45,923 nt of DNA from JBBQKI01 sp038326725 (GTDB taxonomy: Bacteria > Bacteroidota > Bacteroidia > Flavobacteriales > Flavobacteriaceae), in the NCBI GenBank assembly GCA_038326725.1, contig JBBQKI010000020.1:1-45923 (forward strand). The letters are read 5' to 3'. Made by a program: the position numbers and the translations under genes. Position 1 is the stretch's first letter. The number at the start of each line of letters is the position of its first letter. Positions 7,203 through 15,510 of the stretch are shown in pieces. The notes under the pieces are model-generated. The model was not told the origin of the DNA. It did no database searches and was given only the letters and a program-made list of their open reading frames with translations.

Positions 7203-8523
7203 GAACGCGAACATCGTTAACGAAGGTATCATCACAAAAGGTGATGTCTTAATACAGAACGGACTAATCGCTGAAATTTCTGAAAGCATCAGTATGAAAT
7301 CCGCTGACACCAAGGTTATTGATGCAGATGGTTCTTATCTGCTTCCGGGAATGATTGATGATCAAGTACATTTTCGGGAACCCGGATTGACCCATAAGGC
7401 TACCATTGAAAGCGAATCAAGGGCAGCTATTGCGGGCGGCATTACTTCTTTTATAGAAATGCCGAACACCATACCGCAAGCCACAACTATTGATTTATTG
7501 GAAGAAAAATTCGCCATTGCCGAAAAAACTTCCTGGGCCAATTACTCTTTTATGTTTGGTGGCACCAATAATAATATTGAAGAAATTTTGAAGGTGGACG
7601 AAACCAAAGTGGCAGGGCTGAAATTGTTTTTGGGTTCCTCCACGGGTAATATGTTGGTGGACGATCCGAAAGTTTTGGAGGAAATTTTCAGCAAAACCAA
7701 GTTGCTCATTTCTGCCCATTGCGAAGACGAAACCATTATAAATAATAATCTCAATAAATTTAAAGCGCAATATGGCGATGATATCCCCATAGCGCTGCAC
7801 CCTGAGATTCGGAGCGAGGAAGCTTGTTATGTTTCTTCTTCAAGGGCCATCGCTTTGGCAAAAAAAACCGGGGCTCGCCTGCATGTTTTTCATGTTTCCA
7901 CTGAAAAGGAAACCCATCTTTTCAGTAATAAAACTCCCCTTTCGGAGAAAAAAATAACAGCCGAAGTTTGCTTGCACCATTTGTGGTTTTCGGAGGAAGA
8001 CTATAAATCTTTAGGCACCAAAATAAAATGGAACCCAGCCATTAAAACAAAAAAAGATCGTGTAGGTTTATTAAAAGCTGTCCTTGAAGACCGTATTGAT
8101 ATTATCGCCACAGATCACGCCCCCCATACTTTAAAAGAAAAATCCAATGTTTACACCAGTGTTCCTTCCGGAGGGCCTTTGGTGCAACATGCCCTTATTG
8201 CCCTTTTGGAAATGGCACACAAAAAACTGATTTCAATTGAAAAAATAGTTGAAAAAACCGCACATAACCCCGCCATTTTGTTCCAAATAAAAGATAGGGG
8301 TTTTATTCGAAGGGGCTATAAAGCCGATTTGGTGTTGGTGGATATGAATTCGCCTTGGACGGTGAACAAAGAAAATATCCTTTATAAGTGCGGATGGTCC
8401 CCCTTTGAAGGCACCGTTTTTAAATCGCGGGTAACACATACTTTTGTGAACGGTTCGCTGATATATGAAAACCGGAAATTCGCGAATCAAAGTTCTGCCG
8501 AGCGTCTAATTTTTAATAGGTAA
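7183..8523 (+). CDS. pyrC: Dihydroorotase (class I type)
   Basis: 446 residues, full length. It catalyses ring closure of carbamoyl-aspartate to dihydroorotate in pyrimidine synthesis. Visible sites are DDQVHFREPG (59-68), the Lys of GLKLFLGSSTGNM (K147, the usual carboxylated metal bridge), SAHCEDE, LHVFHVSTEKE and ATDHAPH. In most dihydroorotases the first site reads D-x-H-x-H; here the first His is Gln (Q61). I recall the same DDQVHFREPG in Bacteroidota dihydroorotases, so this is a lineage variant, not decay. It overlaps the upstream glycosyltransferase by 20 bp, and the DUF4296 gene begins 1 nt after its stop. Confidence 0.92.
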   Translation: MKAVLIKNANIVNEGIITKGDVLIQNGLIAEISESISMKSADTKVIDADGSYLLPGMIDDQVHFREPGLTHKATIESESRAAIAGGITSFIEMPNTIPQATTIDLLEEKFAIAEKTSWANYSFMFGGTNNNIEEILKVDETKVAGLKLFLGSSTGNMLVDDPKVLEEIFSKTKLLISAHCEDETIINNNLNKFKAQYGDDIPIALHPEIRSEEACYVSSSRAIALAKKTGARLHVFHVSTEKETHLFSNKTPLSEKKITAEVCLHHLWFSEEDYKSLGTKIKWNPAIKTKKDRVGLLKAVLEDRIDIIATDHAPHTLKEKSNVYTSVPSGGPLVQHALIALLEMAHKKLISIEKIVEKTAHNPAILFQIKDRGFIRRGYKADLVLVDMNSPWTVNKENILYKCGWSPFEGTVFKSRVTHTFVNGSLIYENRKFANQSSAERLIFNR

Positions 8524-8524
8524 A

Positions 8525-8905
8525 ATGAGGATAATCGCTATCATATTGATGTTCGGATTTATGGGTTGTCAAAATGTAAAACACCCAGAAAAGCCCGAAA
8601 ACCTTATTGCTGAAGACAAAATGGTGGAGGTTTTAGCAGATGCCTATTTGGTTAACGCTGCCCGTAGCGTTGATTATAAAACAGTGCGCACCAAGGGCCT
8701 GCGGTTGGATTCGTTAATCTACAAAAAATACGATATCGACAGTCTTCAGTTTGCCCAAAGCAATGCCTATTATGCCGACAATTTGGATACTTATATTGAA
8801 ATGTTCAAAAAAGTGGAGTTAAAACTGCAAACCATGAGCGATGCGCTTAACCCAAAAAAAGACAGCATTCCCGAAACGCCAAAGGTTATTGACAGTTTGA
8901 TTTAA
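8525..8905 (+). CDS. DUF4296 lipoprotein
   Basis: 126 residues. A short hydrophobic signal ends in FMGC (lipobox, Cys15), so it is probably an acylated envelope lipoprotein. The body is helical and acidic, with MVEVLADAYLVNAARSVDY and a KKYDIDSLQFAQSNAYYADN segment typical of DUF4296, a Bacteroidota family of unknown function. It starts 1 nt after the pyrC stop (TAAAATG) and is the last gene of the operon. The convergent reductase ends 4 nt away, so no room is left for a separate terminator. Confidence 0.8.
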   Translation: MRIIAIILMFGFMGCQNVKHPEKPENLIAEDKMVEVLADAYLVNAARSVDYKTVRTKGLRLDSLIYKKYDIDSLQFAQSNAYYADNLDTYIEMFKKVELKLQTMSDALNPKKDSIPETPKVIDSLI

Positions 8906-8909
8906 AAGA

Positions 8910-9917
8910 TTACGCTTTTTTAGTATGGTTTGCCGCCACCCTTTTCAAAGTTTCCCTGTACGGTGTAAATTCAAACCCCAATGCTTTTTTAATCTTGGAA
9001 GCTTCATAATTGGAGACGGAAAACATCGAGCGCACCGTAGCTTTTACCAATTTCCTTTGGGTTTTAAAAAGTAAATTCACCGCCCAATCTATATTGCTGA
9101 AGAATAACAAAACCCATTTTGGAAGCGGTTGGGTTGGCGGTTTTTTATTAAACAAAGGGGCAAATTCCGAAAGCAGTTTTTTATAGCTGATATTTTCGCC
9201 CGAAAGGATAAATTGTTCGTTTTTGATTGAACTATTCATCAACAAAATCATCCCTTTAACTACATCTTCAACATCCACAATTCCCATACTTCCTAATGGA
9301 TAAAACGGGATTCCTTTGGATGCTAAAATGGTGATAACCCCGCTTCCCGAATCTCCGGGGCCGTTTCCCAAAATCACTGCAGGGTTTACAATAACGGCAT
9401 CTAGGCCTTCCTGTGTGCCACGCCACACCTCGATTTCAGCTCCGTATTTGGAAATGGAATATACGCTGTTCTTCGCCACCGGGTCCCAAGGGGTTTCTTC
9501 GGAAATCAATCCATTTTCCAAAGCCTTCCCAAAAGTAGCCACGGAACTTACATAACACAATTTTTGAACTTTATATGCAAGGCAGAGGTTTACGATGTTG
9601 GCGGTGCCCTCTTCGTTTATTTTTTTGAGTTTGGTATTTTCGCGGGGGTCAAAACTTATGAAAGCTGCACAATGATAAACGTGGGTGATACCTTCGAAAG
9701 CAACAGAGAGCGCGGGAATATCGGTTACATCTGCCTCGGCCCATTCAATTTTCTGAAAAAGCGTTTCGGCCTCATCCGTATAAAGAGCAAACACTTTTTT
9801 GATGGCTTGAAGATTGCTCGCTTCCCTATAAATAGCACGGACTGCCTCGTTATTTTTCAAAAGGAAATACAACAAATGCGACCCTACCAAACCCGTACCA
9901 CCGGTTACTAATATCAT
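8910..9917 (-). CDS. NAD-dependent epimerase/dehydratase-type reductase (extended SDR)
   Basis: 335 residues. Rossmann signature VTGGTGLVGSHLL (4-16, TGxxGxxG), a Ser in CYVSSVATFG and the catalytic pair in YSISKYGAE (YxxxK) mark an extended short-chain dehydrogenase, of the dihydroflavonol-4-reductase / 3-beta-hydroxysteroid dehydrogenase-like branch. The substrate cannot be deduced. The C-terminal third is the variable substrate domain. The gene is monocistronic, ends 4 nt from the DUF4296 stop (convergent) and begins about 100 bp from tyrS (divergent). Confidence 0.83.
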   Translation of the reverse strand: MILVTGGTGLVGSHLLYFLLKNNEAVRAIYREASNLQAIKKVFALYTDEAETLFQKIEWAEADVTDIPALSVAFEGITHVYHCAAFISFDPRENTKLKKINEEGTANIVNLCLAYKVQKLCYVSSVATFGKALENGLISEETPWDPVAKNSVYSISKYGAEIEVWRGTQEGLDAVIVNPAVILGNGPGDSGSGVITILASKGIPFYPLGSMGIVDVEDVVKGMILLMNSSIKNEQFILSGENISYKKLLSEFAPLFNKKPPTQPLPKWVLLFFSNIDWAVNLLFKTQRKLVKATVRSMFSVSNYEASKIKKALGFEFTPYRETLKRVAANHTKKA

Positions 9918-9998
9918 GAGGCGAAAATAGGTTTTTTTGGGAAGAGTTGGGTTTAAGCTATTTTATCACCCTTTTTCCCTCCTGTCTTTCAATCTTTC

Positions 9999-10006
9999 TA
10001 TCTTTG
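9999..10006 (+). promoter_or_regulatory. Candidate tyrS promoter (-7 element TATCTTTG)
   Basis: Exact TAnnTTTG match placed about 16 nt before ATG 10022; the -33 region is only T-rich. It lies inside the reading frame extension that would start at TTG 9947, so that longer start is unlikely. Confidence 0.55.
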
Positions 10007-10021
10007 CTGAAATTTAAAAAA

Positions 10022-11317
10022 ATGAACCCAAAAAATTTCGTTGAAGAGCTAAAATGGCGCGGGATGGTGCATGACGTAATGCCGGACACAGAAGCCCACC
10101 TTTTGGAAAACATGCGCGCTGCTTACATCGGCTTTGACCCTACGGCAGATTCGTTGCATATCGGCAACCTCGTGCCAATAATGATGTTGGCATTCTATCA
10201 ACGTTCCGGCCACAAGCCCTATGCATTGGTGGGTGGTGCCACGGGGATGATTGGCGACCCATCGGGAAAAACTGGGGAGCGGAATTTGCTGGATGAAGCC
10301 ACGCTCCGCCAAAATCAGGAATGCGTTAGGCAACAACTTTCACAGTTTTTGGATTTTAATTCCGGGGCCGAAAACGAGGCCGTAATGGTGAACAACTACG
10401 ATTGGATGAAGGATTTTTCATTTCTTGATTTTATCCGGAACGTGGGGAAAAATATTACGGTGAATTATATGATGTCCAAAGATTCGGTAAAAAACCGCTT
10501 GACGGGCGAGGGCGAGGGGATGTCCTTTACCGAATTTACCTATCAATTGATTCAAGGCTACGATTTTCTTCACCTTTATAAAACCAATAACTGTACCCTG
10601 CAAATGGGCGGCAGCGACCAGTGGGGGAACATCACCACGGGCACCGAGCTTATCCGCCGTATTGAGGGCGGAAAAGGATATGCTCTTACCTGCCCGCTGA
10701 TTACCAAAAGCGACGGAAGCAAGTTCGGGAAAAGCGAAGGTGGGAATATTTGGCTGGACGCAAAGCGGACCTCACCCTATAAATTTTATCAATATTGGTT
10801 GAACACTAGAGATGAAGATGCCGAAAAATATATCAAAATATTTACTTTTTTGGATAAGGAAACCATTTCATCCATAGTGGAAAACCATAAAGAAACACCG
10901 CATTTGCGGTTGCTTCAAAAAAGTTTGGCGGAAGAAGTAACCACAACGGTCCACAGTTCGGCAGAACTTGAAAAAGCAGTAAAAGCTTCCGAAATCCTTT
11001 TTGGGAATTCAACTTCCGGCGATTTAAAAACCTTGGATGAACAAACCTTTTTGGACGTTTTTGAAGGTGTGCCGCAAGCGGAAATATCAAAAGATGAATT
11101 TATGAACGGCTTGGAGATTGTGAACGCCTTGGCCACGAATACGCAATTTTTAAAATCAAATAGCGAGGCCCGGCGGGCTTTGGCCGAAAATTCGATTTCG
11201 GTAAATAAAGAAAAAGTTTCCGAGGGCTATTCAATTTCAGAAGTGGATTTGATCAACGAAAAATTCGTGCTGCTGCAACGGGGGAAGAAGAATTATTTTA
11301 TATTGAAAGTAGTCTAA
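10022..11317 (+). CDS. tyrS: Tyrosyl-tRNA synthetase
   Basis: 431 residues from ATG 10022. Class Ic synthetase with the HIGH-type motif HIGN (46-49), the tyrosine/adenylate pocket around QLIQGYDFLHLY and QMGGSDQWGNI (194-204), and the KMSKS-type loop KFGKS (234-238). The C-terminal S4-like RNA-binding domain ends the protein (SEARRALAENSISVNKEKV...). It charges tRNA-Tyr in the cytoplasm. The start was chosen over TTG 9947 because the extra 25 residues are hydrophobic, unlike the family, and overlap a promoter motif. A strong terminator follows 5 nt after the stop. Confidence 0.95.
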   Translation: MNPKNFVEELKWRGMVHDVMPDTEAHLLENMRAAYIGFDPTADSLHIGNLVPIMMLAFYQRSGHKPYALVGGATGMIGDPSGKTGERNLLDEATLRQNQECVRQQLSQFLDFNSGAENEAVMVNNYDWMKDFSFLDFIRNVGKNITVNYMMSKDSVKNRLTGEGEGMSFTEFTYQLIQGYDFLHLYKTNNCTLQMGGSDQWGNITTGTELIRRIEGGKGYALTCPLITKSDGSKFGKSEGGNIWLDAKRTSPYKFYQYWLNTRDEDAEKYIKIFTFLDKETISSIVENHKETPHLRLLQKSLAEEVTTTVHSSAELEKAVKASEILFGNSTSGDLKTLDEQTFLDVFEGVPQAEISKDEFMNGLEIVNALATNTQFLKSNSEARRALAENSISVNKEKVSEGYSISEVDLINEKFVLLQRGKKNYFILKVV

Positions 11318-11321
11318 AAAC

Positions 11322-11355
11322 GAAAATCCCCAAGCAAAGCTGCTTGAGGATTTTC
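11322..11355 (+). terminator. Intrinsic terminator after tyrS
   Basis: Hairpin GAAAATCC-c-CAAGCA / TGCTTG-a-GGATTTTC with an AAGC loop and one mismatch. The T-tract is short but part of the stem. Confidence 0.8.
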
Positions 11356-11450
11356 CACTTAACTAACCAACCAATTATGAAAAACTTTCATTCCTCATAA
11401 AGCATTGGTCGGAAAAAATGTAGAACCTTACAACGGTTTTCACTTTTTTT

Positions 11451-11531
11451 TGAATAAGTGAATGAGTGAATAAGTGAGTTTGTGAATTAAAAATTTAGAA
11501 AATTTACTTTGCCTACCGCCTACCGCCTACA
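11451..11531. repeat. Two short tandem repeats (8-mer and 7-mer)
   Basis: At 11451-11488 are about 4.7 degenerate copies of TGAATAAG (TGAATAAG, TGAATGAG, TGAATAAG, TGAGTTTG, TGAATT). At 11511-11531 are three copies of GCCTACC/GCCTACA. Both lie in the 225-bp non-coding gap between tyrS and the convergent LuxE-like gene. They are unrelated in sequence to the CTATCAA repeat at 1274. Confidence 0.75.
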
Positions 11532-11542
11532 GCCTTCAGCTC

Positions 11543-12517
11543 TCACAAAACCATCAAATTACAGCCCCGAACATCGCTACTGTCAAACCTTCCCAATATT
11601 TCGAAAGTACCATCTTTCTTTAGTTTCCCCAAATCATCTGTGGCGATAAAGGAGCAGGAATAAAGGTTTGCGAGATCGATCACATTGATGCCGCCGGTTT
11701 TTTCTTTATTAAAAGCAAGCGAATCCTCCGGTTCCCGGGTCAGGATTTTCATCCAAGGCGGGCAGGTGAAAATGCCATCGCCCTTTGAATATGCTTGCGA
11801 GAGCAGTTCTGTCATCCCATATTCGCTGTGGATTTCCGACACGCCAAAGCCTTTTTTCAGGATTTCGTGCAGTTCTTCCCTCACCATTTCCTTTCGGCGG
11901 CCCTTCATTCCGCCGGTTTCCATAACAATGGTATTTTTCAATTGGAACTTATTGATCTCAATCAAATCCAAAAGCGCGTAGGAAACACCAATCAATAGGG
12001 TTTTGGAATTTTTCTTCTCTAAAACTTCCAATTTCTGGATGAGTTCCGATGTAGTATTCAAATAGAAACCACTGTTGGGGTTTTCGGTTTTCTTAATGAG
12101 GAAATCCACCATATATATCAGGGAAGACCCTTCGCGCTCCAAATAGGATGGCAGCAGGGCGAGGATGGTAAGCTCGCTGCTTTTGCCGTAGCGGTTTTCA
12201 AAAGTTTTAAAAAAACTGGTTTCGTAGAGATTTAGCTTGGCGACCGTATGTTTACTGTGTTCAGTTCCCGTGGTACCGCTGCTGCTGAAAATAATTTCCG
12301 GGGAAATACCTTGGGCGATAACCGTATGGCTTTTAAAAAACCGTATAGGCAAGAATGGGATTTTTTCTATCTTTTTTACCGCCTTGGGATTAATTTTTAA
12401 GAAATCACAAAATCGCCTGTAAACATTGATGTTTTCGTATTGAAATTTAAAAATCTTCAACGCGATATTTTCAAAATCTTCAGGGGTATTAATTGTAAAA
12501 ATTTCCTTTTCAAGCAT
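11543..12517 (-). CDS. LuxE-family acyl-protein synthetase-like enzyme
   Basis: 324 residues, an ANL-superfamily relative. The phosphate-binding loop reads SSSGTTG (78-84); ETGGMKGRRKEM and SEYGMTELLSQAY (centre) correspond to the adenylate-binding A5-type motif; RFDSSDVRGCN closes the protein. LuxE enzymes activate a fatty acid with ATP and pass it to a Cys. No LuxC, LuxD or luciferase genes lie near, so bioluminescence is not implied. Stand-alone LuxE-like proteins are frequent in Bacteroidota with no assigned role; acyl or carboxylate activation is the safe reading. The gene is monocistronic, with a candidate promoter at 12535-12542. Confidence 0.8.
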   Translation of the reverse strand: MLEKEIFTINTPEDFENIALKIFKFQYENINVYRRFCDFLKINPKAVKKIEKIPFLPIRFFKSHTVIAQGISPEIIFSSSGTTGTEHSKHTVAKLNLYETSFFKTFENRYGKSSELTILALLPSYLEREGSSLIYMVDFLIKKTENPNSGFYLNTTSELIQKLEVLEKKNSKTLLIGVSYALLDLIEINKFQLKNTIVMETGGMKGRRKEMVREELHEILKKGFGVSEIHSEYGMTELLSQAYSKGDGIFTCPPWMKILTREPEDSLAFNKEKTGGINVIDLANLYSCSFIATDDLGKLKKDGTFEILGRFDSSDVRGCNLMVL

Positions 12518-12534
12518 TTTCTGAAATCAATTTT

Positions 12535-12542
12535 CAAATTTA
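12535..12542 (-). promoter_or_regulatory. Candidate promoter for the LuxE-like gene (TAAATTTG on minus)
   Basis: Minus-strand TAAATTTG matches TAnnTTTG and predicts a leader of about 14 nt before the ATG ending at 12517. No good -33 TTTG is seen. Confidence 0.4.
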
Positions 12543-12550
12543 GGCAAATA

Positions 12551-12579
12551 AAAAAGCTTCCGAAGGAACGGAAGCTTTT
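12551..12579 (-). terminator. Intrinsic terminator after the T9SS cargo gene
   Basis: Hairpin AAAAGCTTCCG / CGGAAGCTTTT with the loop AAGGAA, flanked by A and T runs. It lies 20 nt past the stop of the minus-strand gene at 12600. Confidence 0.87.
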
Positions 12580-12599
12580 AAAATAAACAGTTTGATAGC

Positions 12600-13529
12600 T
12601 TATAACACGATCAATTTTTTATTGGTTATTATTCCGCCTTGCACGATTTTGACGATGTAAACCCCACTTTTCAATTTGGAAATGTTCAATAATTCGCCTT
12701 CCAAAGAAGTATTTAAAATTTGTTTACCGGAAATGTCGAAAATGGAGATTTCTTTATTTTCACGATTCTCAGAAGCAATAGTTACAAATCCGTTTGATGC
12801 CGGGTTGGGGTAGAGGGAAAAATTATTTTTCTCAAAATTTGAAGCGTTCAATACACCTTCAAAATAAATATTATCAAAAAAGAAACCTTCCACGGCTGCA
12901 TTATTCCGCGCTTCTATCACCAATTGAACATTGGTGTTTGGCAATAGGATGGCAAAGCCAGAAATCCAACTTCCTTCAATGCCCAAATCGTTGATGTCGC
13001 TGCCCGTTGTATCAAGAATGTCAATCTCATTACTATTGGTCAAATCCTTTACGTATATCCGCAACCTGTCCGAACCCGTTGCGTTGACTGTGCCGTCGCC
13101 CTCATAGCCGGTTTCTGAAATAAAGTATTGAATTCCCGCCTCGCCGGGACCTCCGCCCATCATAACGGGATCAAATTCAAGAATGAAATTGCCATCCACA
13201 TCGCTGATTTCGTAACCCTGCTCCCCACTGGGAAAAGGGAAACCGCTGGGTTCGGAACCTGTTACCCCCACATCGTCCCCATCAGTGAGGCCAACATCGG
13301 GCGTGTCGTAGGGTTCATAACGGGCGCTAAAGCCCATTTCGTCCCCGGTGGGCATAAAGTCTACCAAAGGTTCATCGGGGTTGTTAACTAGATCGTGAGG
13401 CACGGAAGAATCGCCGGAGTCGGTATAGGTACCGGTGAAATCTTGAGGTTCTTCAAAATCGGTAAAGGCAATTTGTGAAAAGGCTGCCGTTGAAATGAAC
13501 AGGACAACCCAAAGGGTAACTTTTTTCAT
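12600..13529 (-). CDS. Secreted protein with T9SS type A sorting domain
   Basis: 309 residues. Sec signal peptide MKKVTLWVVLFISTAAFS, with cleavage likely before Gln19. The middle is Asp/Gly-rich (SGDSSVPHD, DVGLTDGDDVGVTGSEPSG) and predicted beta-sandwich; a carbohydrate- or calcium-binding role is possible but unproven. The last about 75 residues carry the type IX sorting signature: FSLYPNPASNGFVTI, then ISIFDISGKQIL, then LKSGVYIVKI and a basic end (TNKKLIVL). Such proteins cross the outer membrane by T9SS and are often anchored on the surface. It is a single gene with its own terminator; the T9SS machinery is not in this window. Confidence 0.85.
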   Translation of the reverse strand: MKKVTLWVVLFISTAAFSQIAFTDFEEPQDFTGTYTDSGDSSVPHDLVNNPDEPLVDFMPTGDEMGFSARYEPYDTPDVGLTDGDDVGVTGSEPSGFPFPSGEQGYEISDVDGNFILEFDPVMMGGGPGEAGIQYFISETGYEGDGTVNATGSDRLRIYVKDLTNSNEIDILDTTGSDINDLGIEGSWISGFAILLPNTNVQLVIEARNNAAVEGFFFDNIYFEGVLNASNFEKNNFSLYPNPASNGFVTIASENRENKEISIFDISGKQILNTSLEGELLNISKLKSGVYIVKIVQGGIITNKKLIVL

Positions 13530-13713
13530 GATTAAGTGTTTAAATTAATATTCGATCAACACTAAATTATGGGGAGTATATTGGGGAGCTTTATTAGGAG
13601 GGGAGAAAACCGTGGGTTTTTTAAAACCTGTAATAAAGATAATTAATGAAAATAAATTTGCCAAAAAAATAATTGCAATTTTTTAAAAGTCGCTATATTA
13701 TTTAATAGTTAAC

Positions 13714-13728
13714 ATTTGATCGTCAAAT
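13714..13728. promoter_or_regulatory. Palindrome upstream of the response-regulator gene
   Basis: ATTTGA-TCG-TCAAAT is a perfect 6+6 palindrome, 56 nt before the start codon at 13784, in the 254-bp gap between two divergent genes. It is an operator candidate on shape alone. A near-consensus -7 (TATCTTTA, 13750-13757) lies just downstream. Confidence 0.3.
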
Positions 13729-13783
13729 AGCTGTAAGGTTAAATAATGGTATCTTTAACTTTTCAAAAAAATGAACAACTACC

Positions 13784-14467
13784 ATGAAAAAGAAAGATAT
13801 AAAAATCCTTTTGGTTGATGATGAACCGGATATTTTGGAGATTGTCGGGTATAATCTTTCGTCTGAAGGCTACCAAATAATTACCGCTGAAAACGGGATA
13901 GAAGCTATTTCCCAAGCAAAAAAGCACAAGCCACACCTTATAATTTTGGATGTAATGATGCCAGAAATGGATGGAATCGAGGCGTGCGAAAAAATAAGGA
14001 ACATCCCCGAACTTTCAGAAACTGTAATCGTTTTTTTGACCGCACGCGGAGAAGATTATTCTCAAATGGCTGGTTTTGATGCGGGTGCTGACGATTATAT
14101 TACGAAACCCATTAAACCCAAAGTACTTGTAAGTAAAGTAAAATCTCTTTTGCGACGATTCAAAGAGCCCGTTGAAGAAGAGAATTACGTAAAGTTGGGC
14201 AATCTTGTCATAAATCGGGAAGAATATAAAATCATTAACGGGAAGCAGGAAATCATCCTCCCCCGGAAAGAGTTTGAACTGCTGTCATTATTGGCTTCAA
14301 AACCCGGAAAAGTTTTTAAACGCGAAGATATTTTAGACCGCGTTTGGGGAAATGAAGTAGTGGTTGGCGGTCGTACCATTGATGTGCATATCCGCAAGCT
14401 CCGGGAAAAAATTGGTGACGAAAAGTTCAAAACCGTTAAAGGGGTAGGATACAAGTTTGTGATTTAA
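13784..14467 (+). CDS. OmpR/PhoB-family response regulator
   Basis: 227 residues. Receiver domain with acidic pair D12-D13, phospho-acceptor D56 in LDVMMPEMDG, T86 and K108 (TKP). The C-terminal winged helix (about 133-226) has FELLSLLASKPGKVF, REDILDRVWG and GRTIDVHIRKLREKIG, as in PhoB-type DNA-binding domains. It is translationally coupled to the histidine kinase gene by a TAATG overlap. The pair resembles the PhoB/PhoR-like system found in most Flavobacteriia, but no pst or phosphate genes lie near, so the phosphate link is not shown here. Confidence 0.92.
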   Translation: MKKKDIKILLVDDEPDILEIVGYNLSSEGYQIITAENGIEAISQAKKHKPHLIILDVMMPEMDGIEACEKIRNIPELSETVIVFLTARGEDYSQMAGFDAGADDYITKPIKPKVLVSKVKSLLRRFKEPVEEENYVKLGNLVINREEYKIINGKQEIILPRKEFELLSLLASKPGKVFKREDILDRVWGNEVVVGGRTIDVHIRKLREKIGDEKFKTVKGVGYKFVI

Positions 14468-15510
14468 TGGCCAAAAAGCTAAGGAATACCTATAAATTTT
14501 CGGCGTTGACAGCAACGTACATCACGCTTTTTTTGACAATTGCAATAGGTGTTCTTTTATATTCCACTCAAGATTTAAATCTATGGAAGCTGCTGTTTTT
14601 TGCGATTGGGACTTACCTTGTTTCTTTTTTTACAGTACAGTACCGAACCGAACAATTCATTTACAAAAGCGTAAAAAAAATATACGATGATGTAAGTTTA
14701 TTGGATGCTTCCACCATTTCCCGCCCGCAGATAACCACCGACATGAAAACGTTGACCCGCGAAGTGGAACGTTTTGCACAGGATAAAAAACTGGAAATAG
14801 AAACATTAATAATCCGCGAAAACTATCGGAAGGAATTTATTGGCAATGTTTCACACGAACTTAAAACGCCTTTGTTTACGGTTCAAGGTTATATTTTAAC
14901 GCTTTTGGACGGCGCGATGAAGGACAAAAAAGTCCGAAAAAAATACTTGCAGCGAGCCAACAAAGGGGTGGAAAGACTTATTTACATTATCAAAGATTTG
15001 GATATGATCACCAAGCTTGAGGTTGGCGATTTGAACCTAAATCGTGAGGATTTCAATATAATCGAATTGGTGCAGAATATTTTCGATATGTTAGAAATGA
15101 AGGCAGGAAAGAAAAATATAACACTCACTTTTGATAAGATTTATACAGACAGTATCATTGTAAATGCCGACAAAGAAAGAATTGAACAGGTTATTTCCAA
15201 CTTAATTGTAAACTCCATTAAATATGGAAAAACAGACGGCACTACCGAAATAAGCATTGAAGGATTGATAAAAAACAAGGTTATCATCCGCGTAACCGAT
15301 AATGGCGAAGGAATAGAAATGAAACACGTTCCCCGAATTTTTGAACGTTTTTACAGGGTCGATAAAAGCGGTTCAAGAAAGGAAGGTGGCAGCGGTTTGG
15401 GCCTATCCATAGTCAAACATATAGTGGAAGCGCACAATGAAAAAATATTCGTTGAAAGCCAGTTAGGGATTGGCTCAGAATTTTCTTTTACCATGGAAAA
15501 GGCCAAATAA
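14467..15510 (+). CDS. Sensor histidine kinase (PhoR-like)
   Basis: 347 residues. Two N-terminal membrane helices (about 15-32 and 39-58) with almost no periplasmic loop between them suggest sensing within the membrane or cytoplasm. The dimerisation H-box FIGNVSHELKTP has the phospho-acceptor H130. The catalytic domain shows the N-box (QVISNLIVNSIKYG), G1 (VTDNGEGIEM), F-box (RIFERFYRVD) and G2 (GGSGLGLSIVKHIV). No PAS domain is evident. It overlaps the response regulator by 1 bp, so the two are made together. Its 3' end overlaps the convergent glycosyltransferase by 36 bp. Confidence 0.92.
   Translation: MAKKLRNTYKFSALTATYITLFLTIAIGVLLYSTQDLNLWKLLFFAIGTYLVSFFTVQYRTEQFIYKSVKKIYDDVSLLDASTISRPQITTDMKTLTREVERFAQDKKLEIETLIIRENYRKEFIGNVSHELKTPLFTVQGYILTLLDGAMKDKKVRKKYLQRANKGVERLIYIIKDLDMITKLEVGDLNLNREDFNIIELVQNIFDMLEMKAGKKNITLTFDKIYTDSIIVNADKERIEQVISNLIVNSIKYGKTDGTTEISIEGLIKNKVIIRVTDNGEGIEMKHVPRIFERFYRVDKSGSRKEGGSGLGLSIVKHIVEAHNEKIFVESQLGIGSEFSFTMEKAK

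Noticed and set aside
7354..7386. PyrC as an inactive pseudo-dihydroorotase
   Set aside because: All other metal and substrate motifs are intact, and the Gln appears lineage-typical, so loss of activity is not supported.
9947..10021. 25-residue N-terminal extension of TyrRS from TTG 9947
   Set aside because: It is hydrophobic, unlike the family, and lies over the promoter element.
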